Positions 62,913 through 64,000 of a stretch of 64,000 nt of DNA are shown here, one piece after another. The notes under the pieces were generated by a model. The model had not been told where the DNA came from. It searched no databases and saw nothing but the letters and a program-made list of their open reading frames with translations. Location of the stretch: assembly GCF_030818895.1 (NCBI RefSeq), contig NZ_JAUTBA010000001.1, positions 248,001 to 312,000 on the forward strand, given 5' to 3'. Source of the DNA: Sphingobacterium zeae. Lineage in GTDB: Bacteria > Bacteroidota > Bacteroidia > Sphingobacteriales > Sphingobacteriaceae. A program made the position numbers and the translations under genes. How positions within the stretch are numbered: position 1 is the first letter of the stretch; each line of letters opens with the position of its first letter.

Positions 62913-63254
62913 TTATTCCTCTTCTCTATAAACAGGTTCACCTACAAGGATCTTACCTTCTGTCTGTAGCTGGTAAGCATGGGCCAACGTATTGATCGGG
63001 CCGGTATAGGATTGTCTGTCGATAGGAACGGCACACATGTTACCTTCAGGCTCCTGACATTCAGTTCCGGGTGTTCCTCCGGGATAAGGACCGTCAATAA
63101 CCTTGTTGGTATTGCCTGATCCATTATCGGAAACCTCAAACCATTGGAAAGTCAATCGCTTGCTTTCATGGTTTTTCCAGGAAACTGTCAGGGCCACAAC
63201 TGATAGAAGTACCACTAATGCGCCAAAGTTCAAATTTTTAAATAATGATTTCAT
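62913..63254 (-). CDS. Small exported DUF6520-like protein
   Basis: A 113-residue protein from ATG63254 (MKSLFKNLNFGALVVLLSVVALTVS gives an N-terminal hydrophobic signal or anchor). The frame opens at 63278. The mature part has one pair of cysteines (GTECQEPEGNMCAVPI). The layout recalls DUF6520, short Bacteroidota proteins of unknown function encoded near MauE-like and TlpA-like genes. The Cys pair may form a disulfide. Downstream of the MauE-like gene on the same strand. Confidence 0.6.
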   Translation of the reverse strand: MKSLFKNLNFGALVVLLSVVALTVSWKNHESKRLTFQWFEVSDNGSGNTNKVIDGPYPGGTPGTECQEPEGNMCAVPIDRQSYTGPINTLAHAYQLQTEGKILVGEPVYREEE

Positions 63255-63394
63255 AACAAAAAATTTAATGGTTAGCATGCGCTGATTTCATCAGGCCCAT
63301 TGCATGGCCTGCCCCATATACCATCCGAGGTCTTGGCCTGGGGATATTCCTTGATCTTGGCAGGGCAGACCTTCAACCTGCCTTATCGGCTGAG

Positions 63395-63865
63395 TTATGA
63401 TAAGATGGTATCCTCCTTCCTGCCGAGATCGGAAACGACGTCTTTTTCCGTATGGCTTTTGTGGGCCGACACCCAATATATGATACCTATGGTAATAAAT
63501 ATGCTGTTCAGTGCAATATGCAGCCAGTGGTTGTTTGTCGGCCATATCCCAGCGCAGGCGCAGGGCGTATAACCGAGTACCCCCGAAACTCCAACCAAAA
63601 GATAGATAGTAAAAATAACAATCACGACCGTAGACAGCCTCAGGCCCAGTTTCGTTGTAGGTCTATATAGCAATATTAAGGTCAGGCCTATATACAAGGC
63701 CGGGAGTCCCCAAAGAAGCAGTTGCTCCATCCAGTAGGGAAATGACTGCAATGCCATTTCACTTTTGGTCGTATCCCAGCTACTGAGCTTGACAGCAGCT
63801 GTAACTCCCCAGAGCAGTAAAAAGCCGTATTGCGCGATAGTCTCTATTTTCTTTTTTGTTCTCAT
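63395..63865 (-). CDS. MauE/DoxX-like membrane redox protein
   Basis: A 156-residue inner-membrane protein with four hydrophobic segments (about 12-30, 47-66, 75-95 and 113-131). The loop before the last segment is GVLGYTPCACAGIWP, with a Cys-x-Cys pair that fits MauE-type proteins, which take part in disulfide exchange. It probably passes reducing equivalents to a thioredoxin-like partner such as the one at 57491. The gene starts 135 bp before the window end. Confidence 0.7.
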   Translation of the reverse strand: MRTKKKIETIAQYGFLLLWGVTAAVKLSSWDTTKSEMALQSFPYWMEQLLLWGLPALYIGLTLILLYRPTTKLGLRLSTVVIVIFTIYLLVGVSGVLGYTPCACAGIWPTNNHWLHIALNSIFITIGIIYWVSAHKSHTEKDVVSDLGRKEDTILS

Positions 63866-64000
63866 TTCCTTATTGTTTATATCGCTGTTCCCTATTCAGG
63901 GATAGCCGGTTACAAAACCTTTAATACAAAGTTCAGGTTTGGGTATAGCCTGAAAAAGGAAAAAACGGACAATTTTTGGAGACTTTTGATCAAAAATGTC

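Noticed and set aside
1..64000. CRISPR array
   Set aside because: No regularly spaced direct repeats and no cas genes were seen.

Overview
The window is chromosomal DNA of a Bacteroidota bacterium, most likely Sphingobacteriaceae and probably Sphingobacterium. Evidence is AT-rich DNA, three SusC/SusD pairs, many lipoproteins, TAnnTTTG-like promoters with little Shine-Dalgarno sequence, a NagB-deacetylase fusion and BtgA/BtgB-type mobilization genes. The genus is inferred; there is no rRNA in the window.

Layout. 0.3-3.1 kb: an exopolysaccharide pair, a hyaluronan-synthase-like GT2 enzyme followed by a UDP-HexNAc dehydrogenase. 3.2-3.9 kb: beta-carbonic anhydrase. 4.1-7.5 kb: a decay zone with a PKD-type lipoprotein remnant, an ECF sigma factor plus membrane protein, a broken LolA-like gene, and a truncated, frameshifted IntDOT-type integrase fused to it. 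7.69-7.76 kb: tRNA-Glu(UUC). An 88-bp copy of its 3' end and terminator recurs at 34.53 kb beside an IS1595 remnant. 7.9-21.8 kb: core metabolism and DNA repair (GH20 hexosaminidase, NagB fusion, aminotransferase, thioredoxin-like protein, RadA, dipeptidase, serine hydrolase, XseA/XseB, racemase-like protein). 21.8-29.5 kb: a SusC/SusD operon with a TIG/NHL lipoprotein and no visible carbohydrate-active enzyme. 30-34.5 kb: small genes of weakly known function.

35.7-50.5 kb is the most interesting block. It is a polysaccharide utilization locus with a sugar kinase, sugar porter, GH130 lipoprotein, SusC, SusD, a DUF3823 lipoprotein, three secreted endonuclease/exonuclease/phosphatase (EEP) fold enzymes, a TIG/NHL lipoprotein and a LacI regulator. 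Two near-identical CG-centred palindromes lie at the two promoters and are probably the LacI operators. The GH130 residues match those reported for beta-1,2-mannosidases. With the EEP enzymes this suggests a pathway that cuts phosphodiester bonds and beta-1,2-mannosides, for example in yeast phosphomannan.

50.7-57.2 kb: a mobilization module without an integrase (excisionase-like HTH, winged-helix-like protein, BtgA-like and BtgB-like proteins, unknown proteins, XRE regulator). It is flanked by a candidate structured RNA, a long inverted repeat that may be oriT, and a repetitive palindromic element. 57.5-63.9 kb: a thioredoxin-SusC-SusD operon facing a DUF6520-like peptide gene and a MauE/DoxX-like membrane protein. 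No rRNA operon and no CRISPR array are present.
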